Below are positions 1 to 6,342 of a stretch of 11,164 nt of DNA, in pieces; the first letter of the stretch is position 1, and each line of letters begins with the position of its first letter. This DNA is from an uncultured Erysipelotrichaceae bacterium (GTDB taxonomy: Bacteria > Bacillota_I > Bacilli_A > Erysipelotrichales > Erysipelotrichaceae). The notes beneath the pieces are model-generated. The model saw only the letters and a list, made by a program, of their open reading frames with translations. It was not told where the DNA came from and ran no database searches. Location: positions 1 to 11,164 of the forward strand of contig CADBPB010000169.1 in NCBI GenBank assembly GCA_902796525.1, given 5' to 3'. Both the position numbers and the translations under genes were made by a program.

Positions 1-444
1 AAGATCTTGAATAAGCCAAAAAACATCAAAGAAGATACAGATAAATGGATCAAAGACTACCTCGTTCTCTGCAAAAATGGCGATCAGCAGATCAATAATC
101 TTTCCGGAGGCAATATCCAGAAAGTCGTTGTCGCCAGAGAATTCACATCCTATAACCGTCTGCTGATCTGTGATCAGCCGACCCGGGGTATCGACGTCGG
201 AGCATCCCAGTTTATCAGGGAACGTCTGGTCAAGATGAGAGATGACGGGAAAGCGGTCCTGCTGATCTCGGCGGACCTGGGCGAGATCCTGAATCTGTCA
301 GATACTTTGCTGGTCATGTATGGCGGCGAGATCGTTGCCTGTTTCCATGATGTCAAAGCCGTGACAGAAGAGGAACTTGGCTACTATATGTTAGGCATCA
401 AGAAGATGTCGGAAGAAGAAATCGGAGGTGCGTTGCATGCTTAA
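1..444 (+). CDS. ABC transporter ATP-binding protein, C-terminal part (nucleoside/simple-sugar type), partial
   Basis: The reading frame is open from base 1, so the gene begins left of the window; the TTG at base 7 is just an internal codon. What remains is the second nucleotide-binding domain of the fused double-ATPase type that powers BPD_transp_2 permeases. The ABC signature LSGGNIQ lies at 100-120 and a Walker B/D-loop region reading DQPTRGIDVGA starts at 172. A Gln stands where the catalytic Glu of Walker B is expected. From family knowledge, a QPTRG sequence in this half is common in the BmpA-associated nucleoside importers (B. subtilis YufO/NupO type), so this half may be weakly catalytic by design. 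A helical tail follows. The gene ends 8 bases past the start of the first permease, consistent with one operon. The substrate-binding lipoprotein would be expected upstream, outside the window. Substrate is inferred from the downstream nucleoside hydrolase. Confidence 0.93.
   Translation, partial: KILNKPKNIKEDTDKWIKDYLVLCKNGDQQINNLSGGNIQKVVVAREFTSYNRLLICDQPTRGIDVGASQFIRERLVKMRDDGKAVLLISADLGEILNLSDTLLVMYGGEIVACFHDVKAVTEEELGYYMLGIKKMSEEEIGGALHA
424..428 (+). promoter_or_regulatory. Ribosome binding site GGAGG that sets the first permease start
   Basis: GGAGG at 424-428 lies 8 bases before ATG 437. A GTG at 428 in the same frame overlaps this site and therefore cannot use it, so ATG 437 is the better start. 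Confidence 0.75.
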
Positions 445-1573
445 GGAAAAACTTGCTTCCCTCAATATCGCGAATATGAACGCCCAGCAGAAGCACTCCC
501 TGCTTCGCATGGCTGTTTCCATCGCGATCGGTCTGGGCTTGGCAACGCTACTGATCCTGCTGACCAGCGATAAACCGATGGAATCGCTGCGTTACTATTT
601 TACCGCACCATTACAGAACGCCAGCTATTTCAGTTATTGGGTACAGAAGACGATCCCGCTGATTTTTACCGGAACGGCGGTATGCATCATGTTCTCGGCG
701 AACCAGTTCAATCTCGGACTTGAGGGTTCTTTCCTCTTTGGCGGACTTGTAGCTGCGGTGATCAATATCTATGTGACTCCGTTCAATCCGGTTTTAGGCA
801 TTCCTCTTTCTCTGATTGCCGGCGCTTTGGTCGGATCGCTGATTACTTTCATTCCTGCGCTTCTGGACCGCTTGTTCAATGCGTCGGTTATGGTCACGTC
901 GCTGATGATGAACTATATCTGCCTGTGGTTCTCGACCTATCTGCTGTTCTCACATCTGAAGGATCCGAGAAGCTCGAAAAACTCTTACAACTGGGCAGAA
1001 AAAGATCCGATCATGGTTCTGAAATTCGGTAAAGGAAACAAACAACTGACGATCTATTTCTCCATCCTGATCGCTTTGCTGGTGGTGGTTCTGGCCTGGT
1101 ATTTCCTGTACCGTACCAAGACCGGCTACAAGCTGCGCACGGTCGGTGTTAACCATCATTTTGCCAGATATGTCGGTATCAATGCCGTATCTATTGCGAT
1201 CGCGGTACAGCTGATCGGTGGAGCGATCGGCGGTATCGGCGGAGCTTGTGAGATCATGTCGAATTATATCAATTATTCGTGGGTGGATCTGACCGGCTTC
1301 GGCTGGGATGGGGTCACGATAGCGATCTTTGCCAAAAACAATCCGAAATATGTGCCTTTGGCGGCGATCTTTATCGCTTTCTTAAGAACGGGAGCGATGG
1401 TCATGTCTTACAAGACCAATATTCAGAATGACCTGACTTCCGTCATCGAAGGTGTCGTCATCCTCTTCCTGCTGGCTGAAAAGTTCCTTTCTAAGACCTA
1501 TCGTAAGATGATCGTCAAAGAAACGGAAGAAAATCGCAGGCTGGAAGCAGAAATGCAGAAGGAGGTCAACTGA
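437..1573 (+). CDS. ABC transporter permease (BPD_transp_2 family, nucleoside/simple-sugar importer), first subunit
   Basis: This 378-residue integral membrane protein is one half of the translocation channel fed by the ATPase encoded just upstream. A short cytoplasmic N-terminus is followed by a first hydrophobic helix at about residues 24-43 and a further series of hydrophobic segments. The family motif FNLGLEG is at residues 91-97, and the cytoplasmic coupling loop (RTKTGYKLRTVG, then NHHFARYVGI) sits in the second half. The charged C-terminus is cytoplasmic. Length and motifs fit the NupP/YufP class. ATG 437 was chosen over the longer GTG 428 because of the GGAGG at 424-428. It overlaps the ATPase gene by 8 bases and is followed 3 bases later by the second permease. 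The role in nucleoside uptake is inferred from this gene order plus the adjacent nucleoside hydrolase; ribose or another sugar is a less likely alternative. Confidence 0.93.
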   Translation: MLKEKLASLNIANMNAQQKHSLLRMAVSIAIGLGLATLLILLTSDKPMESLRYYFTAPLQNASYFSYWVQKTIPLIFTGTAVCIMFSANQFNLGLEGSFLFGGLVAAVINIYVTPFNPVLGIPLSLIAGALVGSLITFIPALLDRLFNASVMVTSLMMNYICLWFSTYLLFSHLKDPRSSKNSYNWAEKDPIMVLKFGKGNKQLTIYFSILIALLVVVLAWYFLYRTKTGYKLRTVGVNHHFARYVGINAVSIAIAVQLIGGAIGGIGGACEIMSNYINYSWVDLTGFGWDGVTIAIFAKNNPKYVPLAAIFIAFLRTGAMVMSYKTNIQNDLTSVIEGVVILFLLAEKFLSKTYRKMIVKETEENRRLEAEMQKEVN

Positions 1574-1576
1574 CGT

Positions 1577-2560
1577 ATGTTTGAATCGTTCGTACAAATA
1601 CTGACGAATCCGAATTTCTATGCGAATGTCGTAGCGGTCACTCCTCCGATTCTGCTGGCAGCATTGGGTTGTGCGATCGCAGAAAAATCCAATTCAACCA
1701 ATATGGGCATGGAAGGCATCATGCTGATATCTTCCTTGACGGGCGTTTTGGCTTCCTACTATATCGGACATAACAATCCTTGGCTGGAACTGATCGTGGC
1801 GATTGCTGTTGGCGGATTGCTGGGCTATCTTGTGGCATTCTTTGCCTTGAAACTGAAAGTCGATATTATTCTGGTCGGCATCGCCATGAACCTGCTTGGT
1901 TCCGGAGGAACCGCATTCTTCATGTATGTGTTTACCGGTGACAGAAGTTCGACCAACTCCCTGCAGACCGGCACTTTGCCGCAGATCAATATCCCATTCA
2001 TCCAGGATATCCCTGTTCTTGGCAGGATCCTGTCGGGACAGAATATCCTGACGTATGTCTCTTATATCATGATCATCGTTCTGTCGTTCCTGGTCTTTAA
2101 GACGAAACTGGGCGTCAGGATCAGAGCTGTCGGCGAGAATGCGAATGCTGCTGAATCGGTCGGTATCTCATCGGTTCGCATCAAAACGATCGCTTTGATC
2201 ATATCGGGAATGCTGGGCGGTATGGCAGGTGCATTCATGTCTTCTGCTTACGTTTCCTACTTCGCCAGGGATATCACGGCAGGACGCGGTTTCATCGGCC
2301 TGGCTGCCTGCTCTATGGGCGGAGCCAATCCGGTGCCTACCGCTCTGACTTCGATCCTATTCGGCTTCTTCTATGCGTTATCGAATTTCGCACGGAATAC
2401 CGGCATTTCCGATAACCTGATCAAGATGTGGCCATATCTGGCGACGATCGTCGGCGTGGTCATCTATTCGATCAAGAAAACCAATGATGAGAAGAAGAGA
2501 CTTGCCGGTGAAGCAGGCGAAATCGTCAAGAAGGAACATCGGCATTCCGAATTGCATTAG
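1577..2560 (+). CDS. ABC transporter permease (BPD_transp_2 family, nucleoside/simple-sugar importer), second subunit
   Basis: This 327-residue membrane protein is the partner of the preceding permease and would form a heterodimeric channel with it. The family motif NMGMEG is at residues 42-47, followed by alternating hydrophobic segments. The coupling loop KLGVRIRAVGENANAAESVGI carries the usual RAVG.N..AA signature more faithfully than the first permease, and is followed by a glycine-rich helix (GMLGGMAGA). A GGAGG at 1561-1565, inside the end of the first permease gene, precedes ATG 1577 by 11 bases, so the two genes are almost certainly cotranscribed. It ends in TAG, which shows that TAG acts as a normal stop in this genome. 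Equivalent to the NupQ/YufQ position. Nucleoside specificity is inferred from context, not from the permease itself. Confidence 0.93.
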   Translation: MFESFVQILTNPNFYANVVAVTPPILLAALGCAIAEKSNSTNMGMEGIMLISSLTGVLASYYIGHNNPWLELIVAIAVGGLLGYLVAFFALKLKVDIILVGIAMNLLGSGGTAFFMYVFTGDRSSTNSLQTGTLPQINIPFIQDIPVLGRILSGQNILTYVSYIMIIVLSFLVFKTKLGVRIRAVGENANAAESVGISSVRIKTIALIISGMLGGMAGAFMSSAYVSYFARDITAGRGFIGLAACSMGGANPVPTALTSILFGFFYALSNFARNTGISDNLIKMWPYLATIVGVVIYSIKKTNDEKKRLAGEAGEIVKKEHRHSELH

Positions 2561-2565
2561 TATAC

Positions 2566-2592
2566 AAGGCGGTCTTTGGACCGCCTTTCTTT
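2566..2592 (+). terminator. Hairpin with U-rich tail between permease and nucleoside hydrolase
   Basis: A perfect 9-bp stem, AAGGCGGTC (2566-2574) with GACCGCCTT (2579-2587), has a 4-base TTTG loop and a short U-rich tail TCTTT. It lies in the 51-base gap before the nucleoside hydrolase start. The tail is interrupted by C, so termination is probably partial. It may lower expression of the hydrolase relative to the transporter or protect the upstream mRNA end. Confidence 0.7.
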
Positions 2593-2611
2593 CAAACACA
2601 GGAGAAGAATC

Positions 2612-3595
2612 ATGCGAAAAATTATTATTGATACAGATACCGGTTCAGACGATGCCGTAGCGATCATGATGTGCCTGAGAGAACCTTCGGTGGAAATCGT
2701 GGCCTTGACGACAGTCAGCGGAAATGTGCCGGTGGAACAGGCGACATTGAACTGTCTGATGTCGGCAGAAATCGCCGTGGGAAAAGACAAGATGCCGCCG
2801 GTCTATGTAGGCGCGGATCGTCCTTTGATGAGAGAGAGGGTCCATGCGCGCAATGTTCATGGCGATGATGGCATGTCCGATGCGGATCTCATTCATCCGA
2901 CGGTCAAGCCGGTAGAAGGAGTCCATGCCTGCGATGCGATCATCGATATGGTAAGAAAATATCCGGACGAGATCGAGATCGCAGTCATCGGCCCTGTGAC
3001 AAATCTGGCGCTGGCTATGATGAAAGAGCCCGAGACGATGAAGCATCTCAAATGCATCTGGACGATGGGAACGACCGGCTTTGGTAGAGGCAACACGACG
3101 CCGGTCAGCGAATTCAATGTCTATGCCGATCCCGAAGCATATCGAGTCATGATGGATTTCGGCGTACATGTCTATGTCGGAGGCTATGATCTTTGCACCA
3201 GCGAGGCAGCCTGGTTTGATGAAGATACGGAAAGACTTCTGAAATCCGGAACAAGAGCGGCTGATTATGCGGTACGTTGCAACGAAAAACTGGCACAGTT
3301 CTGTCTGGCGATCGGCGGACAGAGGAGGATCGACCTGCCGGATGCCGTTTCGCTTTCACCGATGCTGTGGAATGATGTCATCGTGGCTAAGAGCGAATGT
3401 GTTTCACATGTCTGTACGGAACACAACGAGACCTATGGCCAGGTCATCTTCTATGACGGAAGGATGCTGGCAGGAATGGGCCCGGGTTTTGAAAATGCTT
3501 ATTATGGCAAAAAAGAACCTAACTGCACAGTCATCTACCAGGTAGACAACGCTTTGTATAAACAAAGACTTGAAGCGTTACTGACGCAAGAATAA
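2612..3595 (+). CDS. Nucleoside hydrolase, IUNH family
   Basis: This 327-residue cytoplasmic enzyme is predicted to hydrolyse the N-glycosidic bond of ribonucleosides, giving a free base and ribose. The calcium-binding N-terminal motif DTDTGSDDAVA starts at D7. Other family landmarks follow: HGDDGMSD at 83-90, IGPVTNLA at 126-133 (Thr calcium ligand region), and GNTTPVSEFNVYADPEA at 160-176. Near the C-terminus the calcium-ligand Asp is present in LPDAVSL (D244), but the residue before it is Pro, where many IUNH enzymes carry the His that protonates the leaving base. Base specificity or mechanism may therefore differ from the classical enzyme. ATG 2612 is preferred over an in-frame TTG at 2576, because AGGAGA at 2600-2605 is well placed and the TTG lies inside the terminator hairpin. 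Genes for a nucleoside importer directly upstream give a coherent uptake-and-salvage operon. Confidence 0.93.
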   Translation: MRKIIIDTDTGSDDAVAIMMCLREPSVEIVALTTVSGNVPVEQATLNCLMSAEIAVGKDKMPPVYVGADRPLMRERVHARNVHGDDGMSDADLIHPTVKPVEGVHACDAIIDMVRKYPDEIEIAVIGPVTNLALAMMKEPETMKHLKCIWTMGTTGFGRGNTTPVSEFNVYADPEAYRVMMDFGVHVYVGGYDLCTSEAAWFDEDTERLLKSGTRAADYAVRCNEKLAQFCLAIGGQRRIDLPDAVSLSPMLWNDVIVAKSECVSHVCTEHNETYGQVIFYDGRMLAGMGPGFENAYYGKKEPNCTVIYQVDNALYKQRLEALLTQE

Positions 3596-3600
3596 AGCAG

Positions 3601-3626
3601 GCGAGGAATTTCCTCGCTTTGTTTTT
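3601..3626 (+). terminator. Intrinsic terminator after nucleoside hydrolase
   Basis: The inverted repeat GCGAGG (3601-3606) and CCTCGC (3612-3617), with a 5-base AATTT loop (it can zip further to 8 bp), is followed by TTTGTTTTT at 3618-3626. It begins 5 bases after the stop codon and most likely ends the nucleoside operon. Confidence 0.85.
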
Positions 3627-3675
3627 GTGTGGGATTGTCGTATTGCAAAGCAAGATCTTTTAAGGCTGAATGAAT

Positions 3676-3697
3676 GGCATGAGATCGTTCTTATGCC
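3676..3697 (+). promoter_or_regulatory. Candidate antiterminator hairpin
   Basis: GGCATGAG (3676-3683) can pair with CTTATGCC (3690-3697) over 8 bp including one G-U, with a 6-base loop. It uses most of the 5' arm of the terminator at 3682-3731, so the two structures exclude each other. Confidence 0.35.
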
Positions 3698-3731
3698 TGA
3701 TTTCCGATTGAAAAGAGCGATCTGATTTTTT
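3682..3731 (+). terminator. Candidate intrinsic terminator within the leader
   Basis: AGATCGTTCTT (3682-3692) pairs with AAGAGCGATCT (3713-3723) over 11 bp with one G-U. It encloses a 20-base loop and is followed closely by six T residues at 3726-3731. No gene ends just upstream, so this looks like leader attenuation rather than operon end. Confidence 0.5.
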
Positions 3732-3869
3732 ACTTGGCTGAGATGGAACGTTGCTTAGAGCGACTCAGGAAGCGGCGAAATACGATCTGCCACTGATAGA
3801 GCGAACCGTGGACGATATGAGAATCTCCGTACCTTCCGCTGAGATGAACCGGATAATTTTGATCCAAGT

Positions 3870-3892
3870 TCCTCATTGCTTGAGGATTTTTT
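3870..3892 (+). terminator. Candidate intrinsic terminator upstream of the SAF-domain gene
   Basis: TCCTCA (3870-3875) pairs with TGAGGA (3881-3886), with a 5-base loop, and six T residues follow at 3887-3892. An alternative fold, GAAC/GTTC (3846-3849 / 3868-3871) plus GGAT/ATCC (3851-3854 / 3862-3865), would take the first bases of the 5' arm. It stands only 35 bases before ATG 3927, so read-through control of that gene is possible. Confidence 0.5.
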
Positions 3893-3914
3893 CCGTTTCA
3901 GGTGAATAATGATT

Positions 3915-3920
3915 AGGAGG
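3915..3920 (+). promoter_or_regulatory. Ribosome binding site AGGAGG that sets the SAF-domain gene start
   Basis: AGGAGG at 3915-3920 stands 6 bases before ATG 3927. The upstream in-frame ATG at 3909 would place this site inside the coding sequence, so 3927 is preferred. Confidence 0.8.
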
Positions 3921-3926
3921 TGCATA

Positions 3927-4622
3927 ATGATAAAGAAGATCCTGATCATTGTATCGATTGTTCTTGCATTGTCTATTAGTTTGTTTCTATCGGCCAAGAC
4001 GTATCTGGAATACCGCCAGGATTATGTCGATGTCTATGTGGCGTCGCATCAGATCGCACAGCGGACGCTTCTGTCTGACCGGGATCTGGCGGTCATCCGT
4101 CTGCCGAAACAGGTCCTGAATGAAGACATTGTGAACGATCCCGAGCAGATCAAAGGGAATTATGCGAAACTGTCTTGCAGCATACCGAAAGGTTCCATGT
4201 TTTACAAGACGGCACTGGAAAGCGATATAAAGGATCTGGCTAATACGTTGCTGATGAAAGGATAGGTCAATTACGACCTTTATGTCGGTGAGATCAAGAT
4301 CAATTCAGGCAGCATAGTTACGGAGATGTATGTCGATCTGTTTCTGACGGTCAGCAGGAACGACAAACTGATCAGCGATCTGCTGATCAGAGACTGCCGG
4401 ATCACCGGTCTGTATGACGGCAATGGCAGACAGATCCTGGATTACGACCGGGATTCGCGGGTCCAGATCATTTCGCTGGCGGTCAACGAGGATGAAGTCA
4501 GCCTCATCAACAAGGCTTTGAAAATCGGAGAAGTATCGGCCATCGTCGGAAATAAGACGTATCAGAATCATGTCTGCAGCACTTTAAACCGCGATTCAGA
4601 GCTTCTGGAATATCTCGAGTGA
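3927..4622 (+). pseudogene. SAF-domain, CpaB/RcpC-like protein interrupted by an in-frame TAG
   Basis: The frame runs 231 codons apart from a single TAG at 4263-4265 (codon 113). The first part has an N-terminal hydrophobic anchor (residues 4-22) and a SAF domain at about 33-97, with VDVYVASHQIAQRTLLSDRD, IKGNYAKL and IPKGSMFY. The part after the TAG stays open in the same frame to 4622. It encodes a conserved-looking region (MYVDLFLTVSRN, SDLLIRDCRITGLYD, IISLAVNEDEV, NKALKIGEVSAIVG) that resembles the domain following SAF in CpaB/RcpC proteins of Flp/Tad pili. Absence of any frame shift argues for one recent nonsense change, for example CAG to TAG. The 112-residue SAF half could still be made, since its AGGAGG site is perfect. 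No other Tad pilus genes are in the window, so a pilus role is uncertain. Read-through or sequencing error are alternatives. Confidence 0.7.
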
Positions 4623-4637
4623 TGATATGATTAGGAT

Positions 4638-5078
4638 ATGAGACGAACGATAAAAGCCGTTCTGCTGCTGCTGTGGATGGGAATGATCTTTTATTTTTCC
4701 GCCCAACCTGCAGCCGATTCTACCGTCACATCCAATGGAGCGGCATTGCTTCTGTACCACCTATACCGTTTTCTTGGTCTGCATGGCGCTACCGAAGCGG
4801 ATTTTCTGGAAATCTATATCGGACCGATCCGCAAGACGGCACATCTGATCGAATTCATGATCCTTGGCATTCTTGTTGTTGCGAACATCCGCGAATACAG
4901 GAAGAAGAACTACCTGCCGCTGGCACTGTTTCTATCGGGAATTTATGCGGTTTCCGATGAGCTGCACCAGCTGTTCGTTGTAAATCGCAGCTGCGAAATC
5001 AGAGATATGCTGATCGATGTTCTGGGGGCTTGCCTGGGGGTCTTTCTTTGTCATGCGATTTATGAATGGAGAAAATAA
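4638..5078 (+). CDS. VanZ-like family membrane protein
   Basis: This 146-residue protein has about four hydrophobic segments. The VanZ-family signature residues are all present: FYFSAQP at 18-24 after the first helix, PIRKTAHLIEF at 63-73 (R65, K66, H69, E72), YAVSDELHQLFVVNR at 103-117, and DMLIDVLGA at 123-131. VanZ-like proteins are membrane proteins; the founding member gives low-level teicoplanin resistance, but most relatives have no known function and should not be read as resistance genes. ATG 4638 is the first possible start, because an in-frame TAG lies 6 bases before it. The only Shine-Dalgarno-like bases (AGGA, 4633-4636) are too close to it. Translation may therefore depend on coupling to the gene ending at 4622 and could suffer from its TAG. 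It appears intact. Confidence 0.87.
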   Translation: MRRTIKAVLLLLWMGMIFYFSAQPAADSTVTSNGAALLLYHLYRFLGLHGATEADFLEIYIGPIRKTAHLIEFMILGILVVANIREYRKKNYLPLALFLSGIYAVSDELHQLFVVNRSCEIRDMLIDVLGACLGVFLCHAIYEWRK

Positions 5079-5401
5079 TCATTGTTTTATTGCTGCTAAG
5101 CTCGTGTGAAAAGCATCGTACGATGGCATGCGAGAGGCGGGATCGCGAGAAACAGGTCTATCTGGATATCGAAGCGGATTACGACGAGATCCGGTCCGTG
5201 CTGGTGAATGAGGTATTTGTCATTCCTTATTCTCTAACGGCTGATCGGAGATGCATGGAAGATCTGAAAAAACAGCTGGATGCTACGTATCATTTCGAAG
5301 AGAACAGGCTGATTCATCGCTATTATTATGAATTTGAGGGCGTTTACAGTCTAAGCGCGACGGCCGATTATCTGAGGAATCTGAATTATATCTGCCGATG
5401 A
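5066..5401 (+). CDS. Doubtful small ORF with lipoprotein-like start; possibly the upstream part of the broken RadC-like gene
   Basis: I do not recognise this 111-residue product. It starts inside the end of the VanZ-like gene (13-base overlap), with no clear ribosome binding site. The N-terminus is a short hydrophobic stretch ending in LSSC (C14), which fits a lipobox but follows only a single charged pair, so it may be chance. The rest is charged, with many Tyr (HRYYYEFEGVYSL near residue 88). The final part overlaps the RadC-like frame. The segment EFEGVYSL looks like the glutamate-containing strand that opens a JAB domain, with the homology continuing in the other frame after about base 5350. 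It may thus be partly the 5' remains of that gene. Treat as hypothetical. Confidence 0.3.
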   Translation: MEKIIIVLLLLSSCEKHRTMACERRDREKQVYLDIEADYDEIRSVLVNEVFVIPYSLTADRRCMEDLKKQLDATYHFEENRLIHRYYYEFEGVYSLSATADYLRNLNYICR

Positions 5402-5634
5402 AATCATGCCTCGCCGTTGATGAAGTCATCAGGAAAGCGTTGCTGCATAAGGCATCCTACCTGCTAGTGGCCCATAATCATCCCAGCGACAATATCGCTC
5501 CGTCACAAGCCGATATCGACCTGACGGATAAGCTTCAGAATGCCTGCAGGATGATGGGGATCCCTTTGCTGGATCACATCATCGTCGGAAAAACCGACTA
5601 TTTCAGCTTTAAGAACCACGATATGATAAAATGA
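5338..5634 (+). pseudogene. radC: RadC-type JAB domain remnant (truncated, probable frameshift)
   Basis: The frame ending at TGA 5632-5634 carries the C-terminal half of a RadC/MPN-JAB domain. It reads DEVIRKALLHKASYLLVAHNHPSD, then APSQADIDLT, LLDHIIVGKTDYFSF. The metal-site pattern HxH-x7-S-x2-D is complete (HNHPSDNIAPSQAD). ATG 5398 gives 78 residues, against roughly 150-230 for the family. The helix-hairpin-helix N-terminus and the leading catalytic Glu are missing in this frame. Upstream of the ATG the same frame continues back to 5338 as DGRLSEESELY, which resembles the expected preceding strand, until two stops at 5329 and 5335. The Glu-containing strand (EFEGVYSL) appears in the neighbouring frame, suggesting a one-base shift near 5350. 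RadC proteins are historically called DNA repair proteins, but their function is unclear. Probably non-functional. Confidence 0.65.
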
Positions 5635-5638
5635 ATCT

Positions 5639-6307
5639 GTGAATAAAAAGTTCATTCTTGTTTTAATCAGTATCGTTTTATGCTCATGCATGAGTATGAC
5701 GGATCTCCAGCAGTCGCTGACCGATGCTTTTGCATTGGATACGGATGGCTCTGCGATCCGCAGAAACAACTATACGGACTATGTCGACTACTATCTGCCG
5801 AGCGACATGCAGGAATACGACTGCAACGAGATCTCTCATAGCTTCATGTTCAACCATTCCATGGTCATCATGGACGTCAATATCGCAGGGATCATCAATG
5901 CCAGGTACTATAAGGATGTCCATATCGCCGACGAAGGATTCTTTGATAAAAACAAGCTCTGTTTCCACCGGGAAAGCAGTTTCGTGAAAGCGGACGGAAC
6001 CGAATATCCGTATCTGTGCGATGTCTACGATTACGAAGACGATTTTCTGCTGTATTTCACCTGTGAAGATGCCATTTTCTATGCCTATGCCAGCAAAGAG
6101 GATCTTGTGCCTCTTTGTTCGAGGATCCTGCTGATCGCAAAAAGCATGAATGTCGATCACACGGATATCATCGCCGACTTCTCTTTCAAGGATGTCATCG
6201 ACTATCAGAAGAAGCAGGTAAACCTGTTTGAAACCATCATGCCGGTCAACGGAAACATCAATGATTTCCTGCTTGATCCCGTCAGCAATAATGATGAAGG
6301 CGAATAA
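5639..6307 (+). CDS. Unrecognised lipoprotein, 222 residues
   Basis: I do not recognise the family. The N-terminus MNKKFILVLISIVLCSCMS is a classic short lipoprotein signal: two lysines, a hydrophobic core and the lipobox LCSC with C17 as the lipidated Cys. The mature part is therefore expected outside the membrane. It is acidic and rich in Asp, Tyr and aromatic residues (TDYVDYYLPSDM, CDVYDYEDDFLLYFTCED), and contains several further cysteines. The C-terminus is hydrophilic and ends in acidic residues. GTG 5639 is the only start available, because an in-frame TAA lies at 5627-5629. There is no good Shine-Dalgarno, and the start lies 4 bases past the RadC-like stop, so coupled translation is likely. 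It is followed 35 bases later by the acidic protein that overlaps murC, which suggests, but does not prove, a cell-envelope connection. Confidence 0.8.
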   Translation: MNKKFILVLISIVLCSCMSMTDLQQSLTDAFALDTDGSAIRRNNYTDYVDYYLPSDMQEYDCNEISHSFMFNHSMVIMDVNIAGIINARYYKDVHIADEGFFDKNKLCFHRESSFVKADGTEYPYLCDVYDYEDDFLLYFTCEDAIFYAYASKEDLVPLCSRILLIAKSMNVDHTDIIADFSFKDVIDYQKKQVNLFETIMPVNGNINDFLLDPVSNNDEGE

Positions 6308-6316
6308 AATATGTTG

Positions 6317-6322
6317 TACAAT
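6317..6322 (+). promoter_or_regulatory. Possible -10 box upstream of the acidic protein–murC pair
   Basis: TACAAT at 6317-6322 resembles a sigma-A -10 box and lies in the short gap before 6343, within the palindrome TTGTACAA (6314-6321). No convincing -35 box is present at 17 bases, so this is weak; read-through from the lipoprotein gene is an equal possibility. Confidence 0.25.
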
Positions 6323-6342
6323 GTCTGTGTAGGAGTAGATTT

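Larger units (their letters stand above)
3627..3926 (+). other. Structured 300-base intergenic region, possible regulated leader
   Basis: No protein gene is supported here. The stretch contains two candidate intrinsic terminators (3682-3731 and 3870-3892), each overlapped by an alternative upstream hairpin. A further 6-bp hairpin, GTTGCT (3749-3754) / AGCGAC (3758-3763), lies between them. A 55-codon open frame (3742-3906) lacks an ATG start and a ribosome binding site. The layout is what one expects of an attenuated or ligand-controlled leader for the gene starting at 3927, but I could not match it to a riboswitch class, and a decayed former gene is an alternative. Confidence 0.4.

Noticed and set aside
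2645..3169. Minus-strand open frame of 174 codons.
   Set aside because: Antisense shadow of the nucleoside hydrolase, which has clear family motifs in the + frame.
3736..3780. T-box-like stretch GAGATGGAACG.
   Set aside because: It lacks the full TGGNACC core and a terminator arm placed to compete with it, and the next gene is not an aminoacyl-tRNA or amino-acid gene.
3835..3865. TPP riboswitch-like tokens: CTGAGAT, GAACC and GGATAAT in order, with another CTGAGATG at 3737-3744.
   Set aside because: The spacing is far too short for a TPP aptamer: the pairing segments between the tokens and the GGGGTGC part are missing. The downstream gene has no thiamine link. Probably chance or, at most, a relic.
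3742..3906. Open frame of 55 codons on the + strand before the SAF-domain gene.
   Set aside because: It has no ATG at its beginning and no ribosome binding site, and it spans a U-tailed hairpin. No family is recognisable.
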